Shown here: piece after piece, positions 39,878-40,000 of the stretch
How the letters are laid out: each line of letters starts with the position of its first letter
Position numbering within the stretch: position 1 is the first letter of the stretch
DNA from: Symbiodinium natans
Lineage: Eukaryota; Sar; Dinophyceae; Suessiales; Symbiodiniaceae
Direction: 5' to 3'
DNA: 40,000 bases
NCBI GenBank assembly: GCA_905221605.1
Contig: CAJNDS010002653.1
Coordinates: 282,340 to 322,339, forward strand
The notes under the pieces: generated by a model
Database searches by the model: none
What the model saw: the letters and a program-made list of their open reading frames with translations, nothing else
Told to the model about the DNA's origin: nothing
Made by a program: the position numbers and the translations under genes

Positions 39878-40000
39878 AGCACTACCAGCTCAAGCCGCCC
39901 GCGCATGGTAGCTGTCGAACCGGCCAAGGCCCCGAACTTCATCTCTTTAACAGCTTTCGGGGCCTGCCTAACATCTCAAGGCTTTCTAGCTTTTGCCAGC

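Overview
The window looks like nuclear DNA of a dinoflagellate, probably a symbiodiniacean-type genome. The organism is inferred, not proven. Supporting signs are degenerate TTTAGGG/CCCTAAA telomere-type repeats scattered through the first 8 kb, a probable gene with very short introns (one GC-AG), a partial spliced-leader match, very long trinucleotide microsatellites, and Ty1/copia and LINE elements carrying extra domains. Nothing looks bacterial: no operons, ribosome binding sites or CRISPR arrays were seen.

Layout. 1-8000 is an old repeat-rich stretch. It holds two candidate genes: an intact 437-codon ORF ending in a histone H3-type fold (505-1818), and a probable multi-exon pogo/Tc1-mariner-like DDE transposase (about 4016-6878). 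Around them lie telomere-like tracts, a tRNA-like Pol III sequence on the minus strand, and copies of a repeat with the palindromic core CCTAGGACATTGTCCTAGG. 7991-18427 is a complete, apparently young Ty1/copia LTR retrotransposon. It has two identical 135-bp LTRs, a 5-bp target duplication that splits one of the palindromes, and one uninterrupted ORF of 3296 codons. That ORF encodes Gag, protease-like, integrase, an unexpected 2-oxoglutarate/Fe(II)-oxygenase-like module, reverse transcriptase, RNase H and a membrane-type tail.

18433-18700 is the other half of the interrupted palindrome array. 18889-27760 is a graveyard bounded by (GTA)n arrays. Two related ~0.7-kb sequences lie in inverted orientation at 19012-19763 and 26560-27264. 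Between them are a copia remnant whose Gag-PR-integrase half is inverted relative to its integrase-RNase H half, and a convergent minus-strand Gag-protease remnant. 27771-28371 is a ~600-bp foldback/MITE-like element with 14-bp terminal inverted repeats, sitting inside a (GTA)n tract. 28500-32000 has a short tandem repeat, a possible C2-domain exon and otherwise nothing recognised.

32014-33330 is a 1.3-kb (TTG)n array. Directly after it is a LINE-type element (33352 to about 39520) encoding an AP endonuclease, a non-LTR reverse transcriptase and a zinc-finger region. In the same frame, past a single TAG, follows a domain with the boxes of a USP-type deubiquitinase. The element ends at a second (TTG)-rich array (39524-39877) and carries ten copies of a GGAGG-N2-3-CCTCC hairpin motif.

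The strongest candidates for undescribed biology are the LINE with a USP-type deubiquitinase, the H3 fold on the end of a large protein, and the oxygenase-like module inside the copia polyprotein. All domain calls were made by eye, without database searches.
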